This document shows, piece by piece, positions 48,299 through 56,603 of a stretch of DNA of 64,000 nt. The stretch lies in NCBI RefSeq assembly GCF_029714425.1, contig NZ_CP121668.1:8887501-8951500 (forward strand), given 5' to 3'. The notes beneath the pieces are model-generated. The model did no database searches, was not told the DNA's origin, and worked only from the letters and a program-made list of their open reading frames with translations. The position numbers were made by a program, and so were the translations under genes. How positions within the stretch are numbered: the stretch's first letter is position 1; each line of letters opens with the position of its first letter. Source of the stretch: Bradyrhizobium sp. CB2312 (GTDB lineage Bacteria; Pseudomonadota; Alphaproteobacteria; Rhizobiales; Xanthobacteraceae).

Positions 48299-50035
48299 AT
48301 GCCGAAACCACAAACAAATGTGCGGTGGATGACCGCCGCGATCGTATCGGTCAGCCTCGTCACGTTCAGCCCGGGTCGCGCCGCGTCGGTTTCGCCGGTC
48401 GCCGCGGAAAACGGCATGGTGGTCTCAGCGCAGCATCTGGCGACACAGGTGGGTGTCGATGTGCTGAAGCGCGGCGGCAATGCCGTCGATGCCGCCGTGG
48501 CCGTCGGTTATGCCCTGGCCGTGGTCTATCCAGCGGCCGGCAATCTCGGCGGCGGCGGCTTCATGACGATCAATCTCGCCGACGGCCGCAAGACCTTCCT
48601 CGATTTCCGCGAGACCGCGCCCAAAGCGGCGACGGCCAACATGTATCTCGACAAGGATGGCAACGTCATCAAAGGCATCTCGACCAAGGGGCATCTGGCC
48701 GTGGGCGTGCCGGGATCCGTCTCCGGGATGGAATATGCGCGCGAAAAGTACGGCACCATGAAGCGCGCCGACCTGCTCGCCCCGGCAATCCAGCTCGCCG
48801 AGCAGGGCTTTGCACTGGACCAGGGCGACATCGACTTGTTGCGCACCGCCACCGCGGATTTTCGCGACGATCCCGCATCGGCCGCAATCTTCCTCAACAA
48901 CGGTCAGCCGTTCCAGGTGGGCGAGAAGCTGGTGCAGGGCGAGCTCGCCAAGACGTTGCGCGAGATCAGCAGCAAGGGCACCGACGGCTTCTATAAAGGC
49001 TGGGTCGGCGGCGCCATCGTGGCGTCGAGCCAGGCCGGCAAAGGTCTGATCACGCAGGACGATCTCGACACCTACAAGACGCGCGAGCTTGCGCCTGTCG
49101 AGTGCGACTATCGCGGCTATCACGTGATTTCCGCACCGCCACCGAGCTCGGGCGGCGTCATCATCTGCGAGATCCTGAACATCCTGGAGGGCTATCCGCT
49201 CAAGGAGCTGGGCTACCACTCCGCGCCGGCCGTGCACGTGCAAATCGAAGCCATGCGGCACGCTTACGTCGACCGCAACAGCTACCTCGGCGATCCTGAC
49301 TTCGTGAAGAATCCGCTCGACCGCCTGCTCGACAAGAATTACGCGGCCAATATCCGCGCCGTGATCGATCCGAACAAGGCTGGCGTGTCCAAGGACATCA
49401 AGCCGGGCGTCGCGCCGCACGAGGGCAGCAACACGACGCACTATTCAATCGCGGACAAGGACGGCAACGCAGTCTCAGTGACATACACGCTGAACGACTG
49501 GTTCGGTGCCAAGGTCACCGCGGCCAAGACCGGCGTGCTGCTGAACGATGAAATGGACGACTTCACCGCCAAGGTCGGGGTGCCGAACCTTTATGGCCTG
49601 GTGCAGGGCGAGGCGAATGCCATTGCTCCCGGCAAGCGACCGCTGTCCTCGATGAGCCCGACCATCGTCACCAAGGACGGCAAGACCGTCATGGTGGTGG
49701 GCACACCCGGCGGCAGCCGCATCATCACGGCCGTGTTGCAGACCATGGTCAACGCAATCGACTACGGCATGAACGCGCAGGAAGCCGTCGACATGCCGCG
49801 CATCCACCAGCAATGGCTGCCCGATCTGACCAATGTCGAGACCTATGCGCTGTCACCGGACACGCAGAAGATTCTGGAGAGCATGGGCCACAAATTCGGC
49901 CCGCCGCAGCCGGCCAACCATCTCGCAGTCATCATCGTCGGCGCGCCGTCACTGAACGGCGAGCAGGTCGGCAACAATCGCTATTACGGTGCCAATGATC
50001 CGCGCCGCAACTCGGGACAGGCGGCGGGGTATTGA
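48299..50035 (+). CDS. ggt: Gamma-glutamyltransferase
   Basis: A 578-residue periplasmic enzyme that cleaves and transfers the gamma-glutamyl group of glutathione. A signal peptide ends near PGRAAS. The proenzyme should cut itself before Thr379 in GSNTTHYSIADKDGNAV, giving large and small subunits; the later PLSSMSPTIV and GTPGGSRIITAV blocks bind the glutamyl group. Length is as expected. Single gene, followed by a dispersed repeat. Confidence 0.96.
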   Translation: MPKPQTNVRWMTAAIVSVSLVTFSPGRAASVSPVAAENGMVVSAQHLATQVGVDVLKRGGNAVDAAVAVGYALAVVYPAAGNLGGGGFMTINLADGRKTFLDFRETAPKAATANMYLDKDGNVIKGISTKGHLAVGVPGSVSGMEYAREKYGTMKRADLLAPAIQLAEQGFALDQGDIDLLRTATADFRDDPASAAIFLNNGQPFQVGEKLVQGELAKTLREISSKGTDGFYKGWVGGAIVASSQAGKGLITQDDLDTYKTRELAPVECDYRGYHVISAPPPSSGGVIICEILNILEGYPLKELGYHSAPAVHVQIEAMRHAYVDRNSYLGDPDFVKNPLDRLLDKNYAANIRAVIDPNKAGVSKDIKPGVAPHEGSNTTHYSIADKDGNAVSVTYTLNDWFGAKVTAAKTGVLLNDEMDDFTAKVGVPNLYGLVQGEANAIAPGKRPLSSMSPTIVTKDGKTVMVVGTPGGSRIITAVLQTMVNAIDYGMNAQEAVDMPRIHQQWLPDLTNVETYALSPDTQKILESMGHKFGPPQPANHLAVIIVGAPSLNGEQVGNNRYYGANDPRRNSGQAAGY

Positions 50036-50043
50036 GGGAACGC

Positions 50044-50137
50044 GTAGGGTGGGCAAAGGCGCAAAGCGCCGTGCCCACCACCGAGCGGCGCGCTCTAATC
50101 GAACGCGGTGGGCACGCTTCGCTCTGCCCACCCTACG
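50044..50137. repeat. GTAGGGTGGGCAAAG-family inverted repeat, copy 3
   Basis: From GTAGGGTGGGCAAAGGCGC to TCTGCCCACCCTACG, with GTGCCCACCACC and CGGTGGGCACGC inside. It fills the space between the convergent ggt and SDR genes. Confidence 0.85.
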
Positions 50138-50167
50138 GGAGAACGGCTCGACGGACAGTCGCACCCC

Positions 50168-50878
50168 TCACCACTTCTCCTTCGAGGTCCGCACATCGAG
50201 CTCGAACGACCAGGCGCGTTCGGGCTGGCGGTAGAGGAAGGCGAAGGCATCGACGATGCCTTCGATGTCGATCAGGCTGTCCTCGCGGCTGGCAGCATCA
50301 GGAAAGCGCGCAAAGATCTTGTCGCCTGCGATGGCGCCGTCGACCACGACGTGGCCGACGTGGATGCCGTCGGCCGCGTATTCCTTGGCCATTGCCTGCG
50401 CCAGCGTGCGTAAGCCCGCCTTGGACGAGTTGAAGGCACCGTAGCCGGAGCGGCCGCGCAGCGAGGCGCTGGCGCCGGTGAAGAGCAGCGTGCCCGATTT
50501 CTTCGGCACCATGCGGCGGACCGCCTCGCGGCCGAACAGGAAACCGCCGAAGCACACGACGCGCCAGGCTTTCTCGAAATAGTCGGCGTCCATCTCGATG
50601 ATCTTGCCCGGCGTGTTGTTACCGGCGTTGTAGATGGCGAGGTCGAGCTCTTCGCCGGCGGCATCGAACAGAGCGGCGATATCGCGCTCGCTGGTCGCAT
50701 CCGCAACAACAGGCACGGCCGCGCCACCCGCTTTCGTGATATCGTCGGCAACCGCCTGCAGCGCGGACAGCGTGCGGCCCGCGACGATCACCTTGAGGCC
50801 GTCGGCCGCAAAGCGCTTGCAGAGCCGGGCCCCGAGCCCGCGGTCCGGGCCGACGCCGATCACGATTGCCGTCTTCAT
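50168..50878 (-). CDS. Atypical short-chain dehydrogenase lacking the catalytic tyrosine
   Basis: A 236-residue SDR-fold protein. The cofactor loop GVGPDRGLG and the NAG motif (YNAGNN) are present. At the active site, where YxxxK is expected, the sequence is FNSSK, so Phe149 replaces Tyr while Lys153 and a Ser at 137 remain. It may be a variant clade that uses other chemistry or only binds a cofactor. The start at MKTAIVIGVG has GGAGAG upstream. It lies 23 bp after cysE on the same strand. Confidence 0.82.
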   Translation of the reverse strand: MKTAIVIGVGPDRGLGARLCKRFAADGLKVIVAGRTLSALQAVADDITKAGGAAVPVVADATSERDIAALFDAAGEELDLAIYNAGNNTPGKIIEMDADYFEKAWRVVCFGGFLFGREAVRRMVPKKSGTLLFTGASASLRGRSGYGAFNSSKAGLRTLAQAMAKEYAADGIHVGHVVVDGAIAGDKIFARFPDAASREDSLIDIEGIVDAFAFLYRQPERAWSFELDVRTSKEKW

Positions 50879-50901
50879 GGGACTCTCCGAAGCTTGATGG
50901 A

Positions 50902-51669
50902 TCACGCCGCCGAGGCGGGCTCGGGGCAGTTGGTCAGCCGCGCGGGATTGCCGATCGCGGTGCAGCCGGCGGGAATGTCTGACGTCACGACCGCATCGGC
51001 ACCGATCCTGGCAAAATCGCCGACGCTGATGTCGCCGAGAATGGTCGCGCCGCCGCCGATGTAAACGCCGCGGCCAATGCGCGGCGAGCGCGCCGGCAAT
51101 TCACTGCGGCGGCCGATGCTGACGTTCTGAAGAATGGTGACCTCGTCGGCGATCACCACATTCGCACCGATCACGATGCCGGTGGCGTGATCGAGATAGA
51201 CCGAGGATCCGATGCTGGCGGCCGGATGAATGCTGACTTGCAAGACGTTCGACGCCTCGTTCTGAAACAGCAGCGCCGCGTCGCGATAGTCATGACGCCA
51301 CAGCCAGTTCGAGACGCGCCAGGCCTGCAGCGCGACATAGCCCTTGTAGTGCAGCAATGGCGGCAGCAGGTCGGTGATTGCGGGATCGCGGAGCGCGATG
51401 GCCCTGAGGTCGCGGCCGGCGGCTTCGATCAGCTCGGGCTCACTGCGAAAGGCGTCGCGGGAGAAGGACGTGAAGCGCGCGCGCTCGGTGGCGCTGGCGC
51501 CAAGCCGTTGCCCGATCAAAGCGGCCAGCGCCGCGGCAAAATCGTCATGGGCGAGAATGCTGCCCGCAAGCGCCTTGCCGAACACGGGATCGGCGGCGGC
51601 CGCGCGCTGCGCCTCGCTGCGAAGCTTACACCAGAGGCTGTTGCTCGCCATGATCGCGGCTTCCGCCAT
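50902..51669 (-). CDS. cysE: Serine O-acetyltransferase
   Basis: A 255-residue CysE that makes O-acetylserine for cysteine synthesis. The helical N-terminal domain is followed by hexapeptide repeats of the left-handed beta helix. Active-site residues are visible in YLDHATGIVIGANVVIADEV and the later IGADAVVTSDIPAGC turn. GGAGG precedes the ATG. The partner cysK is not in the window. It is followed by an SDR gene in the same direction. Confidence 0.93.
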   Translation of the reverse strand: MAEAAIMASNSLWCKLRSEAQRAAAADPVFGKALAGSILAHDDFAAALAALIGQRLGASATERARFTSFSRDAFRSEPELIEAAGRDLRAIALRDPAITDLLPPLLHYKGYVALQAWRVSNWLWRHDYRDAALLFQNEASNVLQVSIHPAASIGSSVYLDHATGIVIGANVVIADEVTILQNVSIGRRSELPARSPRIGRGVYIGGGATILGDISVGDFARIGADAVVTSDIPAGCTAIGNPARLTNCPEPASAA

Positions 51670-51974
51670 TGTCGCCTCCGGTGTTCCTGCTCAGGTGCCG
51701 AATATAGGGCGTGGGTGGCCCCCGCGCCACGGCGCACGCGTGGCCCCCGAGCAACATGCCGCAGCTCCCCGTGAGGCTACGAGCTTGCATGCCAGGCACC
51801 CGCGACCATATAGTCGGTTCGCAATTCGGCCGACGCTGTGTCGGCCGGGGATGTCCACGCAGAGCATCTCAAGCCCCCGCGGTGGTCCGCCATCCGCGGG
51901 TTTTTCGTACCCGGCGTCCGTCTGAGCAGCCGGCACGGGATCCTGATCCCCTCACCCAAGGTCAACGCCAAGAC

Positions 51975-53138
51975 ATGTCGCCTAACACGCCTGCCGACGA
52001 TCATCACGACGACGTCATGTACCCCTCCGCCATACCGTTCGTGCTGGTCCATCTCGGCTGCTTCGCGGCCATCTGGTCGGGCGTCACCTGGGAGGCCGTC
52101 ACGATCTGCGCTTCACTCTATGTCGCGCGCATGTTCGCAATCGGGGCCGGCTACCACCGCTATTTCTCCCACAAGGCTTTTGCGACCGGCCGGGTGTTTC
52201 AGTTCATCCTGGCCTGCCTCGCGCAGAGCAGCGCGCAGAAGAGCGTATTGTGGTGGGCGGCCAAGCATCGGCACCATCATCTGCATTCCGACACCGAAAT
52301 GGACGTGCACTCACCGCGTCACCGCGGTTTCCTGTACAGTCATGTCGGCTGGATCTTTTACCGGCAGCACGACGCCACCGACCTCGTGAAAGTCGGCGAT
52401 CTCACGGTCTATCCGGAGCTGATGTGGCTACACCGGCTGGAGCTCCTGCCCGCCGTCGTGCTTGCAGCGCTCTGCTTCCTGGTTGCAGGGTGGTCGGGTC
52501 TGGTGGTCGGCTTCCTGTGGAGCACGGTGCTGCTCTATCACGCGACCTTCTGCATCAACTCCCTCGCCCATGTGCATGGACGCAAGCGCTACGTGACGGG
52601 CGACGATTCCCGCAACAACTGGCTGCTGGCGCTACTCACTCTCGGTGAGGGCTGGCACAACAATCACCACGCCTATCAGAGCAGCGTACGGCAAGGCTTC
52701 CGCTGGTGGGAAGTCGACGTGACCTATTACGTCCTGAAGGTGCTGTCCTGGTTCGGCGTGGTCTGGAACATGAAGGCGCCGCCCGAACTCGTGCTGCGCA
52801 ACGAGCAGCCGCTCGGCGCACGGGTCATCAATCGGGCGGCCCGTCAGCTTGCCGGACGGTTCGACGCTCACGCGCTGGCGCACGCGATTTCGTCGGCGCT
52901 GCACCGCGCCGATCTCGCCCAGCTGCAACTGCCGACGCTGCACGACATCCTCAATCGCGCCCATGACAGCGTCGATGCGCTGACGCATCTGCACCTGCCG
53001 AAGATTCCGACGCGCGAGGAATTTCTCACTGAAGCCAGGGCGATGTTCGCGCGGACGCGATCGCTCAACGAGATCGTGGACCACGCCTACGAACAGTTTT
53101 TGACGTCGGTTCGCGCGCAGCTCGTCACGGTGCGCTGA
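51975..53138 (+). CDS. Acyl-CoA (delta-9 type) fatty acid desaturase
   Basis: A 387-residue membrane di-iron enzyme. All three histidine boxes are present: HRYFSH, HRHHH and HNNHH. Four hydrophobic helices match the family. After the catalytic part (about 1-265) there is a helical tail of about 120 residues not found in the shortest homologues. It introduces a double bond into acyl chains of membrane lipids. The ATG is preferred over an upstream in-frame start 88 codons earlier because the conserved part begins just after it. The binding site is weak. Confidence 0.9.
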   Translation: MSPNTPADDHHDDVMYPSAIPFVLVHLGCFAAIWSGVTWEAVTICASLYVARMFAIGAGYHRYFSHKAFATGRVFQFILACLAQSSAQKSVLWWAAKHRHHHLHSDTEMDVHSPRHRGFLYSHVGWIFYRQHDATDLVKVGDLTVYPELMWLHRLELLPAVVLAALCFLVAGWSGLVVGFLWSTVLLYHATFCINSLAHVHGRKRYVTGDDSRNNWLLALLTLGEGWHNNHHAYQSSVRQGFRWWEVDVTYYVLKVLSWFGVVWNMKAPPELVLRNEQPLGARVINRAARQLAGRFDAHALAHAISSALHRADLAQLQLPTLHDILNRAHDSVDALTHLHLPKIPTREEFLTEARAMFARTRSLNEIVDHAYEQFLTSVRAQLVTVR

Positions 53139-53289
53139 ACTCTTCGGCGCCGCTTGTGCCGCCGGGACGCGTCCCCTCGCACGCGCGGCCCGGCTGGGCC
53201 CGCTTGCGCAGGCTAAGCGCATGAAGCCAGCCGCCCGCCGCGAAGAGGACCGGCAGGACGAAGAGCACGAAATCGCGGAGCAGGATCAT
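53125..53289 (-). CDS. Small membrane protein, 54 aa
   Basis: The ATG overlaps the stop of the upstream small gene (TGA/ATG, four shared bases), indicating translational coupling. One helix spans about 7-22 (FVLFVLPVLFAAGGWLHA), followed by a short basic and polar tail. It ends inside the last codons of the convergent desaturase gene, a 14-bp overlap. No family is recognised. Confidence 0.55.
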   Translation of the reverse strand: MILLRDFVLFVLPVLFAAGGWLHALSLRKRAQPGRACEGTRPGGTSGAEEFSAP

Positions 53290-53543
53290 GGGGCAAGCTC
53301 CGCTGTCGCAAACTTGACGGCGCGCCGCAGCGCGAACGCGGCAAGCTCGTAGAGGGCGCAACTGAGAAAGATCTTCCGGGCCTCGGTGGTCACGAGGTCC
53401 TGGTAAGACTTGATCTCCGTCGGCCAGTGGTTGAGGAACGCGATCGCCAGCGGCACTGAGACGCCGAACCGATCGAACAGCCCAGAAGCGCGCTCGAGAA
53501 GCGCGAGCCGCCGTCTCATCTCTTTGCGTTCGACACTGGTCAC
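53286..53543 (-). CDS. Small hypothetical protein, 85 aa
   Basis: The GTG at 53543 has AGGG six bases upstream. The protein begins MTSVERKEMRRRL and is helical and soluble or weakly membrane-associated at its C-terminal half (FLSCALYELAAFALRR). It is coupled to the next gene by a stop/start overlap. No domain is known to me. The pair may act together near the desaturase gene. Confidence 0.6.
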   Translation of the reverse strand: MTSVERKEMRRRLALLERASGLFDRFGVSVPLAIAFLNHWPTEIKSYQDLVTTEARKIFLSCALYELAAFALRRAVKFATAELAP

Positions 53544-53610
53544 GGTCGGCCCTGTTGGCGCGCGGGAAGCGCGCTGTCACGGCTTGGTCGGGCCGGGCGC
53601 GGATCGGGTT

Positions 53611-53778
53611 CTATCGGCCCTGCACATGTGCGTGATCGACGCCACAGAGCGAGCGCCCGCCGGCGCAGAGCCGGAAATGGCAGTCGGGATCGAGCGCGCA
53701 GCCGCCATAGACGAAGCTGATATAGCCGAGCACCGCGAAGGCGGTGATGCCAAGCAGCAGGCGGGTGGTGAGGTCCAT
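53611..53778 (-). CDS. Small membrane/secreted protein, 55 aa
   Basis: A 55-codon frame with an N-terminal hydrophobic helix (LLLGITAFAVLGYISFVYGG), then a cysteine-rich tail with four Cys (two near GGCALDPDC and two in CAGGRSLC). This could be a small anchored or exported peptide with two disulfides. No clear binding site precedes it except a distant purine run. It lies upstream of the 85-aa gene on the same strand. Confidence 0.5.
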   Translation of the reverse strand: MDLTTRLLLGITAFAVLGYISFVYGGCALDPDCHFRLCAGGRSLCGVDHAHVQGR

Positions 53779-53827
53779 GCGCTTTTAGTGTCGGTGAACC
53801 GTGGGACGGTTCGGGAGGCTTGATCTA

Positions 53828-53960
53828 CCCCCTCTCCCCGTTCTTACGGGGAGAGGGTTGGGGTGAGGGGCTCTCTCCACACATGAGATCGTCGATACAC
53901 CTGTACCCCCTCACCCGGATCGCAAGAGCGATCCGACCTCTCCCCGCAAGCGGGGAGAGG
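53828..53960. repeat. CCCTCTCCCC inverted repeat with internal palindromes
   Basis: Two hairpins, CCCTCTCCCCG-TTCTTA-CGGGGAGAGGG and CCTCTCCCCGC-AA-GCGGGGAGAGG, flank a centre containing GGGGTGAGGGG and CCCCCTCACCC. It is related in style to the element at 48025-48169. Confidence 0.75.
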
Positions 53961-54053
53961 TGAAAACCAAACCGCCCGTCTGCGGGTTGCGCAGACGGGC
54001 GGCTCGGGGCCATCAGGACTTTGGGGGCATGCGCCTGAAGGCTTTGAGAGGTA

Positions 54054-54542
54054 TCAGCCCTGCTGCTGGTCGGTCGGCGGCGGGGTTGGACGCGTCTTGT
54101 GCTGGGCCATGAACTGGTCGAACTCTTCCTTGTCCTTGGCGTGGCGCAGACGGTCGAGGAAGTTCTTGAACTCGACCTGCTCCTCCTCGAGCCGGCGCAG
54201 CGTTTCAGTGCGGTATTCGTCGAAGGCGCGGTTGCCGGAGGACGGCGGACCAAAGCCAAAGCCGAAGCCGCGGCGCTCCATGCGGTCACGCATGCGATCC
54301 ATCTTGTACTGCATCCGCTCCATCTTGTTCTGCCAGCGATCCTGGTGGCTCCAGCACGACATTCTTCTGCTCCCGAGTGTGAAAAAGAGAAGGGCAAGTC
54401 CGATCGGCCACCAGATGATGAAGCCGAGAATGGTCACGGCAATCCAGCCAGGATGCCAGGGCGTATCGAGCATGTGGGGCCGCTCGTACTGCTGTTGGTC
54501 CGAGGGGCCGCGCCAGCGATTGACATCAGCGGTGTAGGCCAT
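54054..54542 (-). CDS. DUF2852 membrane protein
   Basis: A 162-residue protein with one hydrophobic region at about 31-56 (GWIAVTILGFIIWWPIGLAL), then a cytoplasmic basic helical part (WQNKMERMQYKMDRMRDRME) with Met/Arg heptads, and a C-terminal coiled-coil region RTETLRRLEEEQVEF. This matches DUF2852, a family of unknown role in alphaproteobacteria. GGAGAAGGG precedes the ATG. A 19-bp palindrome abuts the promoter, and a TetR gene lies immediately upstream. Confidence 0.87.
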   Translation of the reverse strand: MAYTADVNRWRGPSDQQQYERPHMLDTPWHPGWIAVTILGFIIWWPIGLALLFFTLGSRRMSCWSHQDRWQNKMERMQYKMDRMRDRMERRGFGFGFGPPSSGNRAFDEYRTETLRRLEEEQVEFKNFLDRLRHAKDKEEFDQFMAQHKTRPTPPPTDQQQG

Positions 54543-54577
54543 TTCCCTTCTCCATCACGGCACCAGCGCCGTTGTGA

Positions 54578-54596
54578 ATGTAAATAACATTTACAT
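54578..54596. promoter_or_regulatory. Candidate TetR operator before the DUF2852 gene
   Basis: ATGTAAATAACATTTACAT has perfect 8-bp arms ATGTAAAT/ATTTACAT and a 3-bp centre. It lies 35 bp upstream of the DUF2852 start, directly after the proposed -10. The same pattern, 15 of 19 bases, occurs at the TetR start codon. Confidence 0.7.
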
Positions 54597-54623
54597 AGCT
54601 AGACCATCCCGCGATTTTGTCAA
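54596..54623 (-). promoter_or_regulatory. Promoter of the DUF2852 gene
   Basis: On the minus strand a perfect TTGACA (54623-54618) is followed after 16 bp by TAGCTA (54601-54596), then immediately by the palindrome. The transcript would start inside or just past the operator, a usual repression layout. Confidence 0.55.
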
Positions 54624-54663
54624 GCTGGCCACCCGACAGGCCCGCGGAATTATTTGCGCAACT

Positions 54664-55416
54664 TTATTTCGGCTTGCCCCAAGGACCGCCTGGAGTGCCG
54701 CCCGGCGGCACCCCAGAACCGGAGGAAGCCTCCGGCGGCACTGGCGGCGGCTCGGCGCCCTTCTGCGGGGGGCGGCGGTCGGTCGGGAAGCCGAGGCCGC
54801 GCAGATAGATCAGCACCTCGGCCTCGAGCAGCTCGTCCGGCGACATCGGCAGCTTGCGCCGCGCTGCATCGCCGCGGGAGAACAGCGAAGCGACGCCGTG
54901 CGCCATCGACCAGATGTGCAGCGCCATCATCATCGCCGGCGGGCGCGGCGTGCCTGGAGGCGCGAGCGCCGCGAGACGCTCGGCGGCGGCGCGAATGACG
55001 TTAAAAGCGCGCTCGCTTGCGGCCTGTAGCGCCGGATTGGCATCGACCGGCAGGCCGGATTCGAACATCGCGTTGTAGAACGCGGGCTCTTCGCGGGCGA
55101 AGGCGAGATAGGCCCGGCCGACACGCTCGAACGCGGTGACGGTGTCGGGGCGCCCGTCGTCCCAGGCTGCGGTGAGACGCGATTCAAACTGTTCAAAGCC
55201 GCGCTGGGCGATCGAGGACAACAGCTCGTCGCGGTCGCGAAAATGTCGGTACGGCGCCGCCGCGCTGACGCCGGCCATGCGTGCGGCATCGGCGAAGGTG
55301 AAGCCGGCCGCGCCCTTCTCGGCGATCAGCCCGAGGGCAGCCTGCAATAGGGCTTCCTTCAGATTACCGTGGTGATAGCCGCGCTCCGCGCGGCGCTGCT
55401 CCTTGCGCCAGCTCAT
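54664..55416 (-). CDS. TetR/AcrR-family regulator
   Basis: A 250-residue regulator. The N-terminal region has GYHHGNLKEALLQAALGLI and the helix-turn-helix ARMAGVSAAAPYRHFRDRDE. The core resembles TetR with the WHG-type C-terminal domain; residues 215-250 form a Pro/Gly-rich tail. The ATG lies within a 19-bp palindrome, and no Shine-Dalgarno is visible upstream, so the start may be leaderless or further in. It is upstream of and same strand as the DUF2852 gene, its likely target. The inducer is not known. Confidence 0.88.
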   Translation of the reverse strand: MSWRKEQRRAERGYHHGNLKEALLQAALGLIAEKGAAGFTFADAARMAGVSAAAPYRHFRDRDELLSSIAQRGFEQFESRLTAAWDDGRPDTVTAFERVGRAYLAFAREEPAFYNAMFESGLPVDANPALQAASERAFNVIRAAAERLAALAPPGTPRPPAMMMALHIWSMAHGVASLFSRGDAARRKLPMSPDELLEAEVLIYLRGLGFPTDRRPPQKGAEPPPVPPEASSGSGVPPGGTPGGPWGKPK

Positions 55417-55433
55417 GTGAACGACTTTTACAT
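55415..55433. promoter_or_regulatory. Candidate TetR operator at the regulator's own start codon
   Basis: ATGTGAACGACTTTTACAT matches the DUF2852 operator at 15 of 19 positions, with the outer ATGT/ACAT arms kept. It overlaps the TetR start codon and would allow autorepression. Confidence 0.6.
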
Positions 55434-55490
55434 GAGCCGCGCGTGAAGGTCACTAGCACAGACCGGGTTTGATTAACCCGTATTTTCACT

Positions 55491-55530
55491 GTCATTCCGG
55501 GGCGATGCGAAGCATCGAACCCGGAATGAC
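55491..55530. repeat. GTCATTCCGGGGC inverted repeat, copy 1
   Basis: GTCATTCCGGGGCGATGCG and its near-complement CGAACCCGGAATGAC form a 40-bp palindrome. A longer relative is at 59985-60089. Confidence 0.8.
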
Positions 55531-55542
55531 GGTGACTGGAGG

Positions 55543-55908
55543 CTACATCTGCGGAATCGCCAGCACGGGCATGACCTCGACCGCCTCGCCCGGGAAGATC
55601 GCGAAATGCGGATGGTTCGCGAACAGCTTTGCAGCCTCCTCCTGCGAGGCGGCCCGCACCACCGTGAAGCCGGTCAGCGCGTTGCTGATCTCGGCGATGC
55701 CGCTTGCGTCGATCCGGCGGGTCTTGCCGAGCGGGCCGCCCATCTCGACGATGACGTCCTTGTGCTTCTCGACCCAGCCATGCCAGGCGGCCATGCCCTC
55801 GCGCTCTTTTGCCTTTCGTTCGGCTTCGGGCATCGCGTGCCAAGCTTTCATTTTTTCGCCGCTCGCGCTGCCAAGATAGACGGCGAGGAATTTGTGCTCG
55901 GTGCTCAT
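55543..55908 (-). CDS. YCII-related protein
   Basis: A 121-residue protein of the YCII/dimeric alpha-beta barrel superfamily. The GGPLGKTRRI segment (about 57-66) stands where the DGPF motif is found in related proteins, and HPHFAIFPGEAVEVMP is near the end. AAGGAG precedes the ATG. It is 57 bp after the DGPF gene on the same strand, with a GC hairpin (about 55938-55959) between them, and is probably in the same transcript. It thus falls under the proposed sigma-factor promoter at 56431. Enzymatic function is not known. Confidence 0.8.
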   Translation of the reverse strand: MSTEHKFLAVYLGSASGEKMKAWHAMPEAERKAKEREGMAAWHGWVEKHKDVIVEMGGPLGKTRRIDASGIAEISNALTGFTVVRAASQEEAAKLFANHPHFAIFPGEAVEVMPVLAIPQM

Positions 55909-55965
55909 CGGTTCTCTCCTTGTTGATCGATTGACGGCCGCCGCGAATTCACGGCGGCATGGTGG

Positions 55966-56370
55966 CTACTTCTTGAGGTCGCCAAAGCCGGCGGCGGCCG
56001 CCTGCACGTCAGGCGGAAAGTCGCTCATCTCCTGCACCTGCCGGATCTCGATGACCTCGTTGGCCGAGGCCGGGCACTTCTTGGCCCAGGCGATCGCCTC
56101 GGCGCGCGAGGCAACCTCGATCATCCAGTAGCCGCCCAGGACTTCCTTGGCCTCGGCGAACGGGCCGTCGGTCACGACGGGCTCGCCGGTCGCAAACGAG
56201 ACGCGCGCACCCATCGACGGCGGGTGCAGGCCGTCGAGCGTGATCAGCACGCCGGCATCCTTCAGCGCCTCGTTGTAGCGCATCATCGCGGCGACGCGTT
56301 CGGGATCGAGTTGCACGTCCGGCGGCGCGGTCTCGTAGCCGAGCGGGATCATCAGCATCATGAATCGCAT
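55966..56370 (-). CDS. DGPF-family (YCII-related) protein
   Basis: A 134-residue protein with the DGPF motif in VTDGPFAEAKEVLGGYWMIE (about 67-86), the signature of the protein family that accompanies ECF42-type sigma factors. It begins MRFMMLMIPLGYE as usual for the family. AAGGAA precedes the ATG. An element TGTCGG-17 bp-CGTCTT lies 60-89 bp upstream. No activity is established for these proteins. Confidence 0.9.
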   Translation of the reverse strand: MRFMMLMIPLGYETAPPDVQLDPERVAAMMRYNEALKDAGVLITLDGLHPPSMGARVSFATGEPVVTDGPFAEAKEVLGGYWMIEVASRAEAIAWAKKCPASANEVIEIRQVQEMSDFPPDVQAAAAGFGDLKK

Positions 56371-56430
56371 GAGGGTTCCTTGCTTTCGCTGTCGGAGAGA
56401 GGGGCGGCTGAGCCACCCGCCCTCACCTCC

Positions 56431-56459
56431 AAGACGAGCGGGATCCTACCGAACCGACA
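56431..56459 (-). promoter_or_regulatory. Proposed ECF42-type promoter before the DGPF-YCII unit
   Basis: TGTCGG (56459-56454), 17-bp spacer, CGTCTT (56436-56431) on the minus strand. The -10 end is 60 bp from the start codon. Identical in both hexamers and spacing to the sites at 56998, 59932 and 61796. Confidence 0.75.
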
Positions 56460-56500
56460 AGGCGGCGAAAATTATTCGGCAGGTTATTGCGCGGCCCTGA

Positions 56501-56603
56501 AGCGCGATGAGATCAGGATGAATCGTCATCGCGCTTTAGCTCGTTGTTTGCGCATGATCTTTTCGGAAAACCGCTATGCACTTTTCCGGATCATGCTTTA
56601 ACG
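56501..56603. repeat. Dispersed intergenic palindromic element, copy 2
   Basis: It shares GATGAATCGTCATCGCGCTT and the CCGGATCATGC arm with the element at 4413-4514, but its hairpin is less perfect. Its last bases include the stop codon of the adjoining gene. Confidence 0.75.

Noticed and set aside
51711..51974. 88-codon upstream extension of the desaturase
   Set aside because: The extension is Arg/Pro-rich with no membrane segment, and the conserved desaturase begins just after the internal ATG.
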